A stretch of 64,000 nt of DNA, from positions 62,001-126,000 of the forward strand of contig NZ_CADFEI010000007.1 of NCBI RefSeq assembly GCF_902833225.1. The letters run 5' to 3'. This stretch comes from Burkholderia sp. BCC1644. GTDB lineage: Bacteria > Pseudomonadota > Gammaproteobacteria > Burkholderiales > Burkholderiaceae. Of the stretch, positions 17,261 through 25,530 are shown one piece after another (position 1 is the stretch's first letter; the number at the start of each line of letters is the position of its first letter). The position numbers and the translations under genes were made by a program. Below the pieces are notes generated by a model that was not told the origin of the DNA, ran no database searches, and saw nothing but the letters and a program-made list of their open reading frames with translations.

Positions 17261-17901
17261 CCCGCCCCCCTGACGTTCTTGATCACGGTACTGCCGAGCT
17301 TGCGGCGCAGCGAATGGATCAGGAATTCGACCGCGTTGCTCTCGACTTCTTCTCCCCAGCCATACAGGCGATCCTCGAGCTCACGCCGCGACAGGATCGC
17401 GCCGGGGCGCACCAGCAGCGCTCGCAGCAGCGAGAATTCGCGGTTCGACAGCGCGACCGGCACTTGTCCGTCGACGGTTGCCTCGCGCGTCGCCGGGTCG
17501 AGCGACACGATCCCGTTGCCCAGCAGCGGTGCGGCCGAACCGGCCCGGCGCCGGATCGCGACGCGAATCCGTGCGAGCAGCTCGGCCATGTCGAACGGCT
17601 TCACGATGTAGTCGTCGGCGCCGCCGTCGAGGCCGCGCAGGCGATCGTCGAGTCCGTCGCGCGCGGTGACGATCAGCAGCGGCGTGCCGGTGTCCTTCGC
17701 GCGGATGCCGACCAGCACGTCGAGCCCGTCGCGGCCGGGCAGGCCGAGGTCGAGCAGGACCAGGTCGTAGGGCTGCGCGGCGAACGCGGTCAGCGCGCGC
17801 CCGCCGTCGGTGACCCAGTCGGTGGCGTACGACGCGTCCTTCAGCGCGGCATGGACGGCCTCGCCGATCATCGGGTCGTCTTCGACGAGCAGTATTCGCA
17901 T
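17236..17901 (-). CDS. OmpR-family response regulator
   Basis: Two-domain regulator of 221 aa. The receiver domain has the acidic pocket VEDD near the N-terminus, the phosphoacceptor Asp in LVLLDLGLPGRDG (about residue 51) and the conserved Lys in YIVKPF. The C-terminal winged helix shows LSNREFSLLRALLVRPG and NAVEFLIHSLRRKLG. ATG 17901 begins MRILLVEDD, the canonical start. Partner of the overlapping kinase gene; the two genes upstream on the same strand may be in the operon. Confidence 0.93.
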   Translation of the reverse strand: MRILLVEDDPMIGEAVHAALKDASYATDWVTDGGRALTAFAAQPYDLVLLDLGLPGRDGLDVLVGIRAKDTGTPLLIVTARDGLDDRLRGLDGGADDYIVKPFDMAELLARIRVAIRRRAGSAAPLLGNGIVSLDPATREATVDGQVPVALSNREFSLLRALLVRPGAILSRRELEDRLYGWGEEVESNAVEFLIHSLRRKLGSTVIKNVRGAGWMVSRNA

Positions 17902-17993
17902 GCGTGTTCTCCGTGCCGCGCGATCGCCGCCAGCGTATGCGATTCCCGCGCGCGCGTCACGTGCGGCGCGCCCGGCCCATCGCCGATCTGCGC

Positions 17994-18434
17994 TTAATGG
18001 CTGCCGAACCGGTCGAGGGCGGCAAGCAGGTTCTTCATCGCGGCGGCCGAATCGGCCTGGGTCGGATGGTCGGCGCGCAGCGCGGCGAGCGCACGGTCGA
18101 TTTCCTGGTCGACCATGTGCCAATCGGCGGCCGCACGCGGCTTGAGGCCGGCCTCGGCCGAATCCCACGCGATCTCCAGATCCTTGATGCGTGTTTTCGC
18201 GCCGGGCAGGTCGCCCTTGCCGACGAGCGTGTTCACGTCGGCGGCGATCGTGCGGAACTGCGACAGATCGCCGAGCTTCGACGCGCGGGGCGCGGCGGAC
18301 GAAGCGGCGGCCGTTGCGGGCACCGAAGTCGATGCGTTCGCATCCTGCTGCTTCGAGCAGCCGGCGGCGGCGCCGAGCAGGGCAATCGCGGCGGCGGCCG
18401 TGACGAGACGGGAAACGGAATTCGGGATGGGCAT
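17994..18434 (-). CDS. Small putative lipoprotein next to two-component system
   Basis: Secreted protein of 146 aa. The N-terminal signal [20 protein letters not shown] ends in a lipobox (LGAAAGC), giving a predicted lipidated Cys about residue 26. After an Ser/Ala/Thr-rich linker a helical domain follows ([50 protein letters not shown]). It is not a family I can name. It lies 38 nt after the COG4705-like gene and 92 nt before the response regulator on the same strand, suggesting a link to the same envelope signal. Confidence 0.75.
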   Translation of the reverse strand: MPIPNSVSRLVTAAAAIALLGAAAGCSKQQDANASTSVPATAAASSAAPRASKLGDLSQFRTIAADVNTLVGKGDLPGAKTRIKDLEIAWDSAEAGLKPRAAADWHMVDQEIDRALAALRADHPTQADSAAAMKNLLAALDRFGSH

Positions 18435-18472
18435 GGGGTGTCCTCGATGCAATGAACGGAAGGAAAAGGGCG

Positions 18473-19255
18473 TCATTCGGCGGCGCCGGCACGCGTGTGC
18501 GCGCCGCTGCCGAATTGCGCGACGGCGACGAGCAGCACGATCACGGTCAGGAACAGCAGGCTCGTCCACGCGGCGCCGAAACCGAGGCCGCCATACGTGC
18601 GGGCCTGCGTGAGCAGATCGCCGAGCGACGCGCCGAACGGGCGCGTCAGGATGTACGCGATCCAGAACGCCAGCACCGCGTTCGCACCGAGCCGCCACAT
18701 CGCGAACACGGCCGCGATCAATGCGCCGAAGCACAGCGCGCCGAGCGTGAAGCCGAGCCCGAGCGCCTCGGTTGCGAGATCGCCGGCGGCGGTGCCGAGC
18801 GCGAACGTGCAGAGGATCGCGGCCCAGTAGAACAACTCGCGCCGCGGCGTGACGATCGTTTCGATCGACAGCGTGCCTTCGACGCGATGCCAGACGAAGA
18901 AGATCGCGGCGAGCGCGACGGCAAACGCGGCGGTGCTCGTATAGAGGCTGACGTTCAGGCCGTCGGTGAGCAGGTCGGTGATCTGCGTGCCGACGATGCT
19001 GACGAGCACCACCGTGAGCCAGTAGATCCACGGCACGTAGCGGCGTGTGCGCAACTGCAGCCACAGCGCGATCGCGAGCAGCGACGCCATCGCGATGCGC
19101 GTGACGGTCTGGCCGAGGCCTGCGTTGACCGCGAGAAAGTCGGCGCCGGTTTCGCCGACGGTGGTCGACATGATCTTGATGATCCAGAACGACAGCGCAA
19201 CGTCGGGCACCTTGTTCAGCCAGTGCGACGTGCGGTTGACGGGCAGGGATTGCAT
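18473..19255 (-). CDS. COG4705-like membrane protein
   Basis: Polytopic membrane protein of about 260 aa with seven or eight hydrophobic helices. It resembles uncharacterised membrane-anchored proteins of the COG4705 type ([31 protein letters not shown] near the N-terminus; then [19 protein letters not shown]). ATG 19255 is chosen for its AAGGAGG ribosome site; upstream in-frame Met codons lack one. It is the first gene of a same-strand row with a lipoprotein and a two-component system. Function is unknown. Confidence 0.8.
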   Translation of the reverse strand: MQSLPVNRTSHWLNKVPDVALSFWIIKIMSTTVGETGADFLAVNAGLGQTVTRIAMASLLAIALWLQLRTRRYVPWIYWLTVVLVSIVGTQITDLLTDGLNVSLYTSTAAFAVALAAIFFVWHRVEGTLSIETIVTPRRELFYWAAILCTFALGTAAGDLATEALGLGFTLGALCFGALIAAVFAMWRLGANAVLAFWIAYILTRPFGASLGDLLTQARTYGGLGFGAAWTSLLFLTVIVLLVAVAQFGSGAHTRAGAAE

Positions 19256-19350
19256 GCGATGCCTCCTTGGAAATCGGGTGATCGGCATGCAGTCTGAATC
19301 GCGAGACTTAGGCCAGCCATAGCGGGCCGGCATCGGGTGAACAATCCCTG

Positions 19351-19390
19351 TTTCGACGTTTCGACGAAATGTGTCGTCACAACGTCGAAA
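19351..19390. promoter_or_regulatory. Large 40-bp interrupted palindrome upstream of saccharopine-dehydrogenase-like gene
   Basis: TTTCGACGTT (19351-19360) is matched perfectly by AACGTCGAAA (19381-19390). Between them GACGA (19363-19367) pairs with TCGTC (19374-19378) around a 6-nt centre, giving 15 matched pairs in 40 bp. It is about 115 nt upstream of the gene start, a typical operator position, and has no T tract. The regulator is unknown. Confidence 0.65.
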
Positions 19391-19503
19391 TTATCAGTCG
19401 TTTCGCATCATTCTTCGTCTTGGAACTGATTTTGCGCGTCCCTAAACTGTGTTCATGGCTCAACGCCGTTCACAACACCAACCCATCATCAGGAGATAAG
19501 CGC

Positions 19504-20604
19504 ATGAAAATCGCCATCGTCGGCGCAGGTCTGATCGGCCACACCATTGCTCACATGCTGCGTGAAACGGGCGACTACGAAGTCGTCGCGTTCGACCGCG
19601 ATGCGGATGCGCTCGCGAAGCTGTCGCGCGAAGGCATCGCGACGCAACGGGTCGATTCGGCCGACGCGAACGCGATTCGCGAAGCAGTGAAGGGCTTCGA
19701 TGCGCTCGTCAACGCGCTGCCGTACTACCTCGCGGTCAACGTCGCCGCTGCCGCGAAGGCTGCCGGCGTCCATTACTTCGACCTGACCGAAGACGTTCGC
19801 GCGACCCACGCGATCCGCGAACTGGCCGACGGCTCCGACCGTGCGTTCATGCCGCAGTGCGGCCTCGCGCCGGGCTTCATCGGTCTCGCCGCGCATGAAC
19901 TGGTGAACGGCTTCAGCGAAGTGCGCGACGTGAAGATGCGCGTCGGCGCGTTGCCCGAGTATCCGACCAACGCGCTGAAGTACAACCTGACGTGGAGCGT
20001 CGACGGCCTGATCAACGAATACTGCCAGCCGTGCGAAGCGATCCGCGACGGCCGCAAGCAGTGGGTGCAGCCGCTCGAAGGCCTCGAGCACTTCTCGCTC
20101 GACGGTACCGAATACGAAGCGTTCAACACGTCGGGCGGCCTCGGCACGCTGTGCGAGACGCTGTCGGGCAAGGTCGAGACGCTCGACTACAAGTCGGTGC
20201 GCTACCCGGGCCACCGCGATCTCGTGCAGTTCCTGCTCGAAGACCTGCGCCTGTCGACCGACCGCGACACGCTGAAGTCGATCATGCGCCGCGCGGTGCC
20301 GTCGACGAAGCAGGACGTCGTGCTCGTGTTCATCACGGTGACGGGCGTGAAGGACGGCCAGCTCGTGCAGGACGTGTTCACGCGCAAGATCTTCGCGAAG
20401 GACGTGTGCGGGATGCACATGAGCGCAATCCAGATCACGACGGCCGGCGCGATGTGCGCGGTGCTGGATCTGTTCCGCGAGAAGAAGCTGCCGCAGAGCG
20501 GTTTCATCCCGCAGGAAAAGGTGTCGCTGAAGGCGTTCCTGTCGAACCGCTTCGGCAAGCTGTACGAAGGCGGCACGATGGAGCGCGTGCACGCGGTCGC
20601 CTGA
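19504..20604 (+). CDS. Saccharopine dehydrogenase-like NAD(P)-dependent oxidoreductase
   Basis: Cytosolic oxidoreductase of 366 aa. The N-terminal Rossmann motif is IAIVGAGLIGHTIA (residues 3-16), followed by a saccharopine-dehydrogenase-type C-terminal domain (QCGLAPGFIGLAAHEL, NTSGGLGTLCETL, VRYPGHRDLVQFLL). Members include lysine dehydrogenase and carboxynorspermidine-type enzymes; the substrate here is probably an amino acid but cannot be fixed. AGGAG precedes ATG 19504. It is a single-gene unit with a large upstream palindrome and a strong terminator downstream, which suggests dedicated control. Confidence 0.88.
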   Translation: MKIAIVGAGLIGHTIAHMLRETGDYEVVAFDRDADALAKLSREGIATQRVDSADANAIREAVKGFDALVNALPYYLAVNVAAAAKAAGVHYFDLTEDVRATHAIRELADGSDRAFMPQCGLAPGFIGLAAHELVNGFSEVRDVKMRVGALPEYPTNALKYNLTWSVDGLINEYCQPCEAIRDGRKQWVQPLEGLEHFSLDGTEYEAFNTSGGLGTLCETLSGKVETLDYKSVRYPGHRDLVQFLLEDLRLSTDRDTLKSIMRRAVPSTKQDVVLVFITVTGVKDGQLVQDVFTRKIFAKDVCGMHMSAIQITTAGAMCAVLDLFREKKLPQSGFIPQEKVSLKAFLSNRFGKLYEGGTMERVHAVA

Positions 20605-20637
20605 CCGGCCGCCAGCCTCTGGCACGAGGGCCGTACG

Positions 20638-20675
20638 ACGCCGGGAGCGCAGCAGCGCTTCCGGCGTTGTTTTTT
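20638..20675 (+). terminator. Rho-independent terminator after saccharopine-dehydrogenase-like gene
   Basis: ACGCCGG-G-AGCGC (20638-20650), loop AGCA, GCGCT-T-CCGGCGT (20655-20667), followed by a T-rich run TTGTTTTTT to 20675. It starts 34 nt after the stop codon. Confidence 0.88.
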
Positions 20676-20713
20676 GGGGAAGCGGAAAGCGGGAAGAAGG
20701 CCGGGCGGCGCGC

Positions 20714-21331
20714 TCAGGCCGGTAGCGGCGGGACGATCGTCGAGGGTTGCGGGGGCGGCACGATGCGGTACAGCAGTGCGTCGACGTCCGCGTCGGACGG
20801 CGCGGTGTTGTCGAACATCACGATGCCTTCGCATTCGCGGCCGCTCGGCACGAAGCGGCGCTGCCGGTATTCGTCCCAGTGAGTGAGCTTGTACGCATCG
20901 TTCGGGTTGCCGCGCGCGACGATCCGCGCGTGTGCGACGTCTTCCGACGTGTGGACCCAGACGACCGTCAGCGCGACGTCGGGTGCGATGCCGAGCCACG
21001 CGCGGTCGAGGATGCGCCGGTCGCGTACTTCGCGCGACAGCGGACCGACGACGATCGCGCCGATGCCGAGCGCGAGATTTTCACGGGCCGTGTCGAGCAG
21101 GCCGTGGTATTCGGGATCGCGCAGGTGCTTCAGGTAGAGCGGGCTGTCGCGGTCGTTCGGATCTTCCGTGAGCGCGCCCATCGCGGCCGAACTGTAGCGG
21201 CCGTACAGCGTGTCCTTGTCGAGCAGGCAGAACGCTTCGCCGGTCGCGCGCATCAGCGGCCCGATGAGCCGCTTCGCGAGCGTGGTCTTGCCGGTGCCGG
21301 CGTGACCGCAGAAGAACACCAGATGCGTCAC
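20714..21331 (-). CDS. P-loop kinase/AAA-type ATP-binding protein
   Basis: Cytosolic protein of 205 aa with a clear Walker A (FCGHAGTGKTTLAKRL, residues ~6-21) and a gluconate/adenylylsulfate-kinase-like layout: LLDKDTLYG, LREARENLALG-type helix (here ARENLALGIGAIVVGP) and VVWVHTS. This suggests a small-molecule kinase of unknown substrate. The start is GTG at 21331, overlapping the upstream cydX stop by four bases (GTGA), so the two are translationally coupled. A functional relation to respiration is inferred only from that coupling. Confidence 0.8.
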   Translation of the reverse strand: MTHLVFFCGHAGTGKTTLAKRLIGPLMRATGEAFCLLDKDTLYGRYSSAAMGALTEDPNDRDSPLYLKHLRDPEYHGLLDTARENLALGIGAIVVGPLSREVRDRRILDRAWLGIAPDVALTVVWVHTSEDVAHARIVARGNPNDAYKLTHWDEYRQRRFVPSGRECEGIVMFDNTAPSDADVDALLYRIVPPPQPSTIVPPLPA

Positions 21332-21474
21332 GAAGCCTTGCCTCCCGGCCGCGGGCTCGACGCGTCGTTGGGCTTGTCGCCGCGCGAGAACACTTCCGCT
21401 TCCAGCCACATCGCGTTGATGATGCCGAAGCCGAGCGCCACGCCGATGCCGAGTATCCACGAGAAATACCACAT
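21328..21474 (-). CDS. cydX: CydX/YbgT-like cytochrome bd oxidase micropeptide
   Basis: Single-pass membrane micropeptide of 48 aa: MWYFSWILGIGVALGFGIIN, then AMWLEAEVF and a polar tail. The MWYF.WILG start and the Leu-Glu pair at the helix end match the CydX/CbdX family, which stabilises the CydAB quinol oxidase. ATG 21474 has AAGGAGG 7 nt upstream. The frame is open further 5' but that part is not CydX-like. No cydA or cydB is present in the window, so this copy is isolated from its usual partners; it is fused in translation to a P-loop kinase instead. Confidence 0.82.
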   Translation of the reverse strand: MWYFSWILGIGVALGFGIINAMWLEAEVFSRGDKPNDASSPRPGGKAS

Positions 21475-21674
21475 AGGTCTGCCTCCTTGACGGTAGGGCC
21501 GCGCGGGCGTTGTGCGTCGCGCAACGCAGGTGCCGCGGGCCTGTCGAAGTACCCCGGTGTGCGTGCTGCAGCGCACGCAGCCCGATCATGACCAATATCG
21601 GCGTGCCGTGCAAGCCGGGCCCTCCGCGCAGCAAACCGGTAAACTGATGCGCAAACCGCAACGTCACGGACAAC

Positions 21675-22652
21675 ATGCTGATCAACTGCGCTGCATACCA
21701 GGATGGCCGCAAGCTGGCCGACATCGATATCGACGCCATCAGCGACTACGTGTCGAAGCCCGAGTGCTTCGTGTGGGTCGCGTTGAAGGATCCGGCACCC
21801 GAGGAAATCGACCTGATGGGCGAGGAGTTCGGGCTGCACGAGCTCGCGCTCGAGGATGCCCGCAAAGGGCATCAGCGGCCGAAGATCGAGGAATATGGCG
21901 ATTCGCTGTTCGCCGTGCTGCATACGGTCGAGCTCGACGAGGACGGCGAATTCAAGGTCGGCGAACTGAATGTATTCGTCGGCCCGAACTATGTGCTGTC
22001 GATCCGCAACCATAGCGAGCAGGATTTCCGCGAGGTGCGCAAGCGCTGCGAGCGCGAGCCGCATCTGCTGCAGGAAGGGTCGGCATTCGTGTTCTATGCG
22101 CTGATGGACCAGGTCGTCGACCGCTATTTCCCGATCCTCGAAACGCTTGGCACCGAGCTCGAGGAACTCGAGGACCGCATCTTCGCGAAGGCGACACCGG
22201 CGTCGTCGCGCGCGATCATCGAGGATCTCTATTCGTTGAAGCGCCGGCTCGTGCTGCTGTACCAGCACACGGCGCCGCTGATGGAGCCGCTCGCGAAGCT
22301 GACAGGCGGGCGCGTTCCGCAAGTGTGCAGCGGGATGGCCGCGTATTTTCGCGACGTGTATGACCATCTGCAGCGGATCGTGAAGACGATCGAAGGGCGC
22401 CGCGAGATGGTCGTCACGGCGATCCAGGTCAACCTCGGGATGATTTCGCTCGCCGAGAGCGAAGTGACGAAGCGGCTCGGCTCGTTCGCCGCGCTGTTCG
22501 CGATACCGACGATGATCGCCGGCATCTACGGGATGAACTTCGCGAACATGCCCGAGCTGCACCTGAAATACGGCTTCTACGGCTGCATCGCGGTGATGGT
22601 CGTCGCCGACTTCGCGCTGTGGTGGCGTTTCAAGCGGGCAGGGTGGCTGTAG
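21675..22652 (+). CDS. corA: CorA-family magnesium/divalent cation transporter
   Basis: Inner-membrane Mg2+ (possibly Co2+/Ni2+) channel of 325 aa. A large N-terminal cytosolic domain (about 1-255) contains the acidic EEIDLMGEEFGLHELALEDA-type region and long stalk helices. Two C-terminal helices follow, with the signature YGMNFANMPE (GMN motif) after TM1. ATG 21675 fits the family N-terminus. It is monocistronic, with the divergent cydX-like unit upstream. Confidence 0.93.
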   Translation: MLINCAAYQDGRKLADIDIDAISDYVSKPECFVWVALKDPAPEEIDLMGEEFGLHELALEDARKGHQRPKIEEYGDSLFAVLHTVELDEDGEFKVGELNVFVGPNYVLSIRNHSEQDFREVRKRCEREPHLLQEGSAFVFYALMDQVVDRYFPILETLGTELEELEDRIFAKATPASSRAIIEDLYSLKRRLVLLYQHTAPLMEPLAKLTGGRVPQVCSGMAAYFRDVYDHLQRIVKTIEGRREMVVTAIQVNLGMISLAESEVTKRLGSFAALFAIPTMIAGIYGMNFANMPELHLKYGFYGCIAVMVVADFALWWRFKRAGWL

Positions 22653-22666
22653 GCGCGCCGCGCGGC

Positions 22667-22954
22667 CTAGCGCGGCGCGTGCTTGCCGATCACGACGCGC
22701 CACGGCCGCACGCGCCACGATTTCACGAGCCCGTTCTGCACGTACGGATCGGCGCGCGCGAACGATTCGGCCGCCTCCGGCGAATCGCCTTCAAATACGA
22801 GCACGGCCTGGTCGGCCGGTTCCGCCAGCGCGCCGGCGAGCACGAGTTCGCCGCGCTCGGTCGCGGCCTGCGCAAGCGCGAGATGCTGCGCACGGAACGG
22901 TTCGCGCCGCGACAGGTAATCGTCGACGAGTTCGTAGATCAACTGGTAATGCAT
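22667..22954 (-). CDS. YciI-family protein
   Basis: Small soluble protein of 95 aa with the YciI ferredoxin-like fold pattern: MHYQLIYELVDDYLSRREPF, HLALAQAATERGELVLAGAL, VLVFEGDSPEAAESFARADPY and VVIGKHAP. The conserved His (RAQHLALA) and Asp (ADPYV) positions of the family are present. It is convergent with corA, 14 nt after its stop. ATG 22954 is preferred over upstream Met codons in non-coding-looking sequence. The function of the family is unclear. Confidence 0.88.
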   Translation of the reverse strand: MHYQLIYELVDDYLSRREPFRAQHLALAQAATERGELVLAGALAEPADQAVLVFEGDSPEAAESFARADPYVQNGLVKSWRVRPWRVVIGKHAPR

Positions 22955-23411
22955 GATCGCTCCCGGAGTGGGTGGGTGCCGCGGGATCGCGGGCGGCCGG
23001 CTCAGTATAGGGCACCGTGCGGCCTTTGGCGGCGCGGGTTGCCCGGCGCTGCTGCGGACTTTCGCATGTTGGACGGATTGAAAACAGACGCGCCACCTGC
23101 CGTTGGCGTCCTCATTAAAATGCAACTAACGGTCTGGCTTTGCAGCGCCCGCAAATCGATGGGCGCCTACGCGGCACCGCACTGACTGCCCGAATTCGTC
23201 TGCAGGAAAAGAGGGTCTGCCAAGCATGTTCCGGGCGCGGATTTCACATGCCGGCGGTGGCGCGCGGCCCGCGCGAAAAGGGATCGGAACCGCGTGCCGG
23301 GCCATCCGGGCGGGTGCTGAGCGACGGCGTTTCCATTGGCCGGAATGCGACCTATGCTGAACAAATCCGGAGCGAACTCCGTTCGCCCGATTCGCCCAGA
23401 CGAGGTGTGCC
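22955..23411. other. Intergenic region between yciI-like and ybaK-like genes
   Basis: This is 457 bp without a supported gene. It must contain divergent promoters for the two flanking genes. A small GCGCCC/GGGCGC inverted repeat is near 23146-23167. A -10-like TATGCT lies near 23354, about 58 nt before the ybaK-like start. Confidence 0.4.
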
Positions 23412-23900
23412 ATGCCTGTATCAGCCACCCTGCAGGATTGCCTGCGCCAGAAGTCATCTCGGTACGAAGTCGTGTACCACCCCTATAGCCATACGAGCAT
23501 GGAGACGGCCGCCGCCGCGCATATCCCCGGCGATCGCCTCGCGAAAACCGTGCTCCTCGAGGACGACGAAGGCTACGTCGCCGCCGTGTTGCCGACGACG
23601 CACGCGGTGCGCCTGTCGGATCTCTGGGTGAAGACGGGACGCCATCTCGTGCTCGCCCGGGAGGTCGAATTGCGCGAGCTGTTCAAGGATTGCGACATGG
23701 GCGCGTTGCCGCCGGTCTGCATGGCGTACGGGATGAAGACGTTCCTCGAGGAACGTCTCGCGCAGCAGCCGGAAGTCTATTTCGAGGCCGGCGACCACGA
23801 AGCCCTGATCCACATGATGCAGGACGAATTCCTGATGCTGATGGAGACGGCCGAGCGCGCGCATTTTTCGCACAAGATGCAGGGGATGATGCTGTCCTGA
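23412..23900 (+). CDS. YbaK/ProX-type aminoacyl-tRNA deacylase
   Basis: Cytosolic protein of 162 aa in the YbaK/prolyl-tRNA-editing domain family, which hydrolyses mischarged aminoacyl-tRNA in trans. Family segments include YHPYSHTSMETAAAAHIPG, RLAKTVLLED (with the conserved Lys), AVLPTTHAVRL and PPVCMAYGMKTFLEE. The substrate (Cys-tRNAPro, Ala-tRNAPro or other) cannot be assigned from motifs alone. ATG 23412 is the natural start. Confidence 0.87.
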   Translation: MPVSATLQDCLRQKSSRYEVVYHPYSHTSMETAAAAHIPGDRLAKTVLLEDDEGYVAAVLPTTHAVRLSDLWVKTGRHLVLAREVELRELFKDCDMGALPPVCMAYGMKTFLEERLAQQPEVYFEAGDHEALIHMMQDEFLMLMETAERAHFSHKMQGMMLS

Positions 23901-24745
23901 GGGGCGGCGAATGCGGTGACGTGCGAGGGCGGCGCGCATGCGTGCGCGCCGATGAAGGGGCGTGTGCCCGCTCGAAGGGTGTTGTTCAAACCAGTTAATT
24001 TGACATGCGAAGCGGTCTTGTGATGACTTGACCGATCTTCATTTCATCTTCGTTGTATCGGATTCCTATTTATCTTTCCGAAGATGGGTCATGCCATCGA
24101 CGTGTCGCTGCATGCGAAGTTGGCGCGATTCCAAACAGGCGACGAGGGCGCCGAACGACCGCTGCCGGCATTGGCGAGGCGACGGAATACGTTCGGCCCA
24201 TTGCTTCCAGCACCGATCATTTTGGTGCAGCGCGGGAAATATGCGGATATTTATGTCGGACGGACTTAATATCCGGATTTGAATATATCCATACAATTCA
24301 ATTACCGTTTCAATAATAAAAACTTGATTTGTGCTTACCGGAATATTATTTGAATAAACCCTCCAAACTTTGTATTTGGGCATCAAATAAAGTTTGACGA
24401 CAAAATTTTTTCCTTGCTATCTTCTGCACCCAAGTGAACGGCGTCATTGACATCACCGCGTAACGAACGGCGAATCGTCATACGAAATACGAGGTGGCGC
24501 CAGCTCAGCTGACAATTGCCTGACCGTGCAGGCGCGTGGTTATCCGGTGTAAAGCCCGGGCCGCGCCGGCCGGAACGATTCCTTGAAAAAGAATGAATTG
24601 GAATTCGAATGTAATTCTTTCAATTCGGATTGCTAATTGAATTTGAAATGAAATTTTCGGGGTGATGCGGTGGCGATGCCGACCTGGCTGCGCCGCCGGC
24701 CGCAACTCGAAACTGGGCGAATCGCTTGGGGGATGGATGGTGGGC
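23901..24745. other. Long AT-rich intergenic/leader region before tonB
   Basis: This is 845 bp with no supported gene. Roughly 24010-24450 and 24580-24660 are strikingly AT-rich against the surrounding GC-rich DNA. The region holds a good sigma70-like promoter (24394-24423) and then a leader of about 310 nt before tonB. Several short open frames exist but none has both a ribosome site and a recognisable product. Confidence 0.55.
24394..24423 (+). promoter_or_regulatory. Predicted sigma70 promoter for tonB operon
   Basis: TTGACG (24394-24399), 18-nt spacer with a T-tract, TATCTT (24418-24423). It is the best promoter match in the AT-rich gap and points toward tonB, which begins about 320 nt downstream. 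Confidence 0.55.
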
Positions 24746-25444
24746 ATGAAAGTCGAAGAACATCTGGCTACTTCGAACAGCGGACTGGCCACGCTGGGGC
24801 GTCCGAGGGAGTTCGGCAAGAAGCAGCAGAACCCGGTGCGCCGGTTCGGCGGCATCGGGATCGTCCTGGTGCTGCATGCAGTGCTGATCTACGCGCTGCT
24901 CAACGGCCTCGCGACGAAAGTCGTGCAGGTGATCCAGCATCCGATCGAAACCCGCATCATCGAGCCGGTCAAGCCGCCGCCGCCACCGCCGATGCCCGTG
25001 GTCAAACTCCCGCCGCCGAAATTCGCGCCGCCGCCGCCGCCGTTCGTGCCGCCGCCGGAAGTGCAGGTGCAGGCGCCGCCGCAGGCAACGATCACGCACC
25101 AGTCGGCTCCGGTGCCGTCCGCCCCGGCCGTGCAGGCGCCGGTGGTGGCGCCTCCGGCACCGGCCAAGCCGGTGAGCCATGACGTCGGGGTCGTCTGCCC
25201 GAATTCGGACACGCTGCGCGCGTCGATCCAGTATCCGAAGGAAGCACAGGAAAACAACATCACGGGTGACGTGACGATCGAGTTCGTCGTGGATGCGGAA
25301 GGGAACATCACGAACGAGCGCGTCGCGCAGTCCGCGGATCCGATCCTCGATCGCGCCGCGTTCAACACCGTGAAACGGTTCAAATGCGTCGCACAGGGCC
25401 AGTCGGTGCGGGTCCAGGTGCCGTTCTCGTTCAATCTGAATTGA
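24746..25444 (+). CDS. tonB: TonB energy-transducing protein
   Basis: Periplasm-spanning energy transducer of about 232 aa. A short cytosolic N-terminus is followed by one TM helix (GGIGIVLVLHAVLIYALLNG), a long Pro-rich stretch with runs of Pro and Val/Lys-Pro, and a C-terminal TonB domain (RASIQYPKEAQENNITGDVT, FVVDAEGNITNERV) with two Cys residues that could form a disulfide. ATG 24746 (MKVEEHL) is used; 24737 in the same frame is possible. First gene of tonB-exbB-exbD-exbD-TPR, upstream of a TonB-dependent receptor. Confidence 0.9.
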   Translation: MKVEEHLATSNSGLATLGRPREFGKKQQNPVRRFGGIGIVLVLHAVLIYALLNGLATKVVQVIQHPIETRIIEPVKPPPPPPMPVVKLPPPKFAPPPPPFVPPPEVQVQAPPQATITHQSAPVPSAPAVQAPVVAPPAPAKPVSHDVGVVCPNSDTLRASIQYPKEAQENNITGDVTIEFVVDAEGNITNERVAQSADPILDRAAFNTVKRFKCVAQGQSVRVQVPFSFNLN

Positions 25445-25454
25445 TGCAGTGGGC

Positions 25455-25474
25455 GACCCGGCGCGAGCCGGGTC
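25455..25474 (+). promoter_or_regulatory. Hairpin between tonB and exbB
   Basis: GACCCGG (25455-25461), 6-nt loop, CCGGGTC (25468-25474), 11 nt after the tonB stop. There is no T tract; a processing/stability element or weak attenuator is possible. A second dyad GAACTT/AAGTTC (25490-25508) follows just before exbB. Confidence 0.45.
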
Positions 25475-25530
25475 GGGGAAAACCGTCTCGAACTTAGGTA
25501 TTAAGTTCAACGAATGAACTGGAGTGGGGT

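Noticed and set aside
24028..24386. Several small open frames in the AT-rich gap before tonB
   Set aside because: They are short, overlap on both strands, lack ribosome sites and show no known product.
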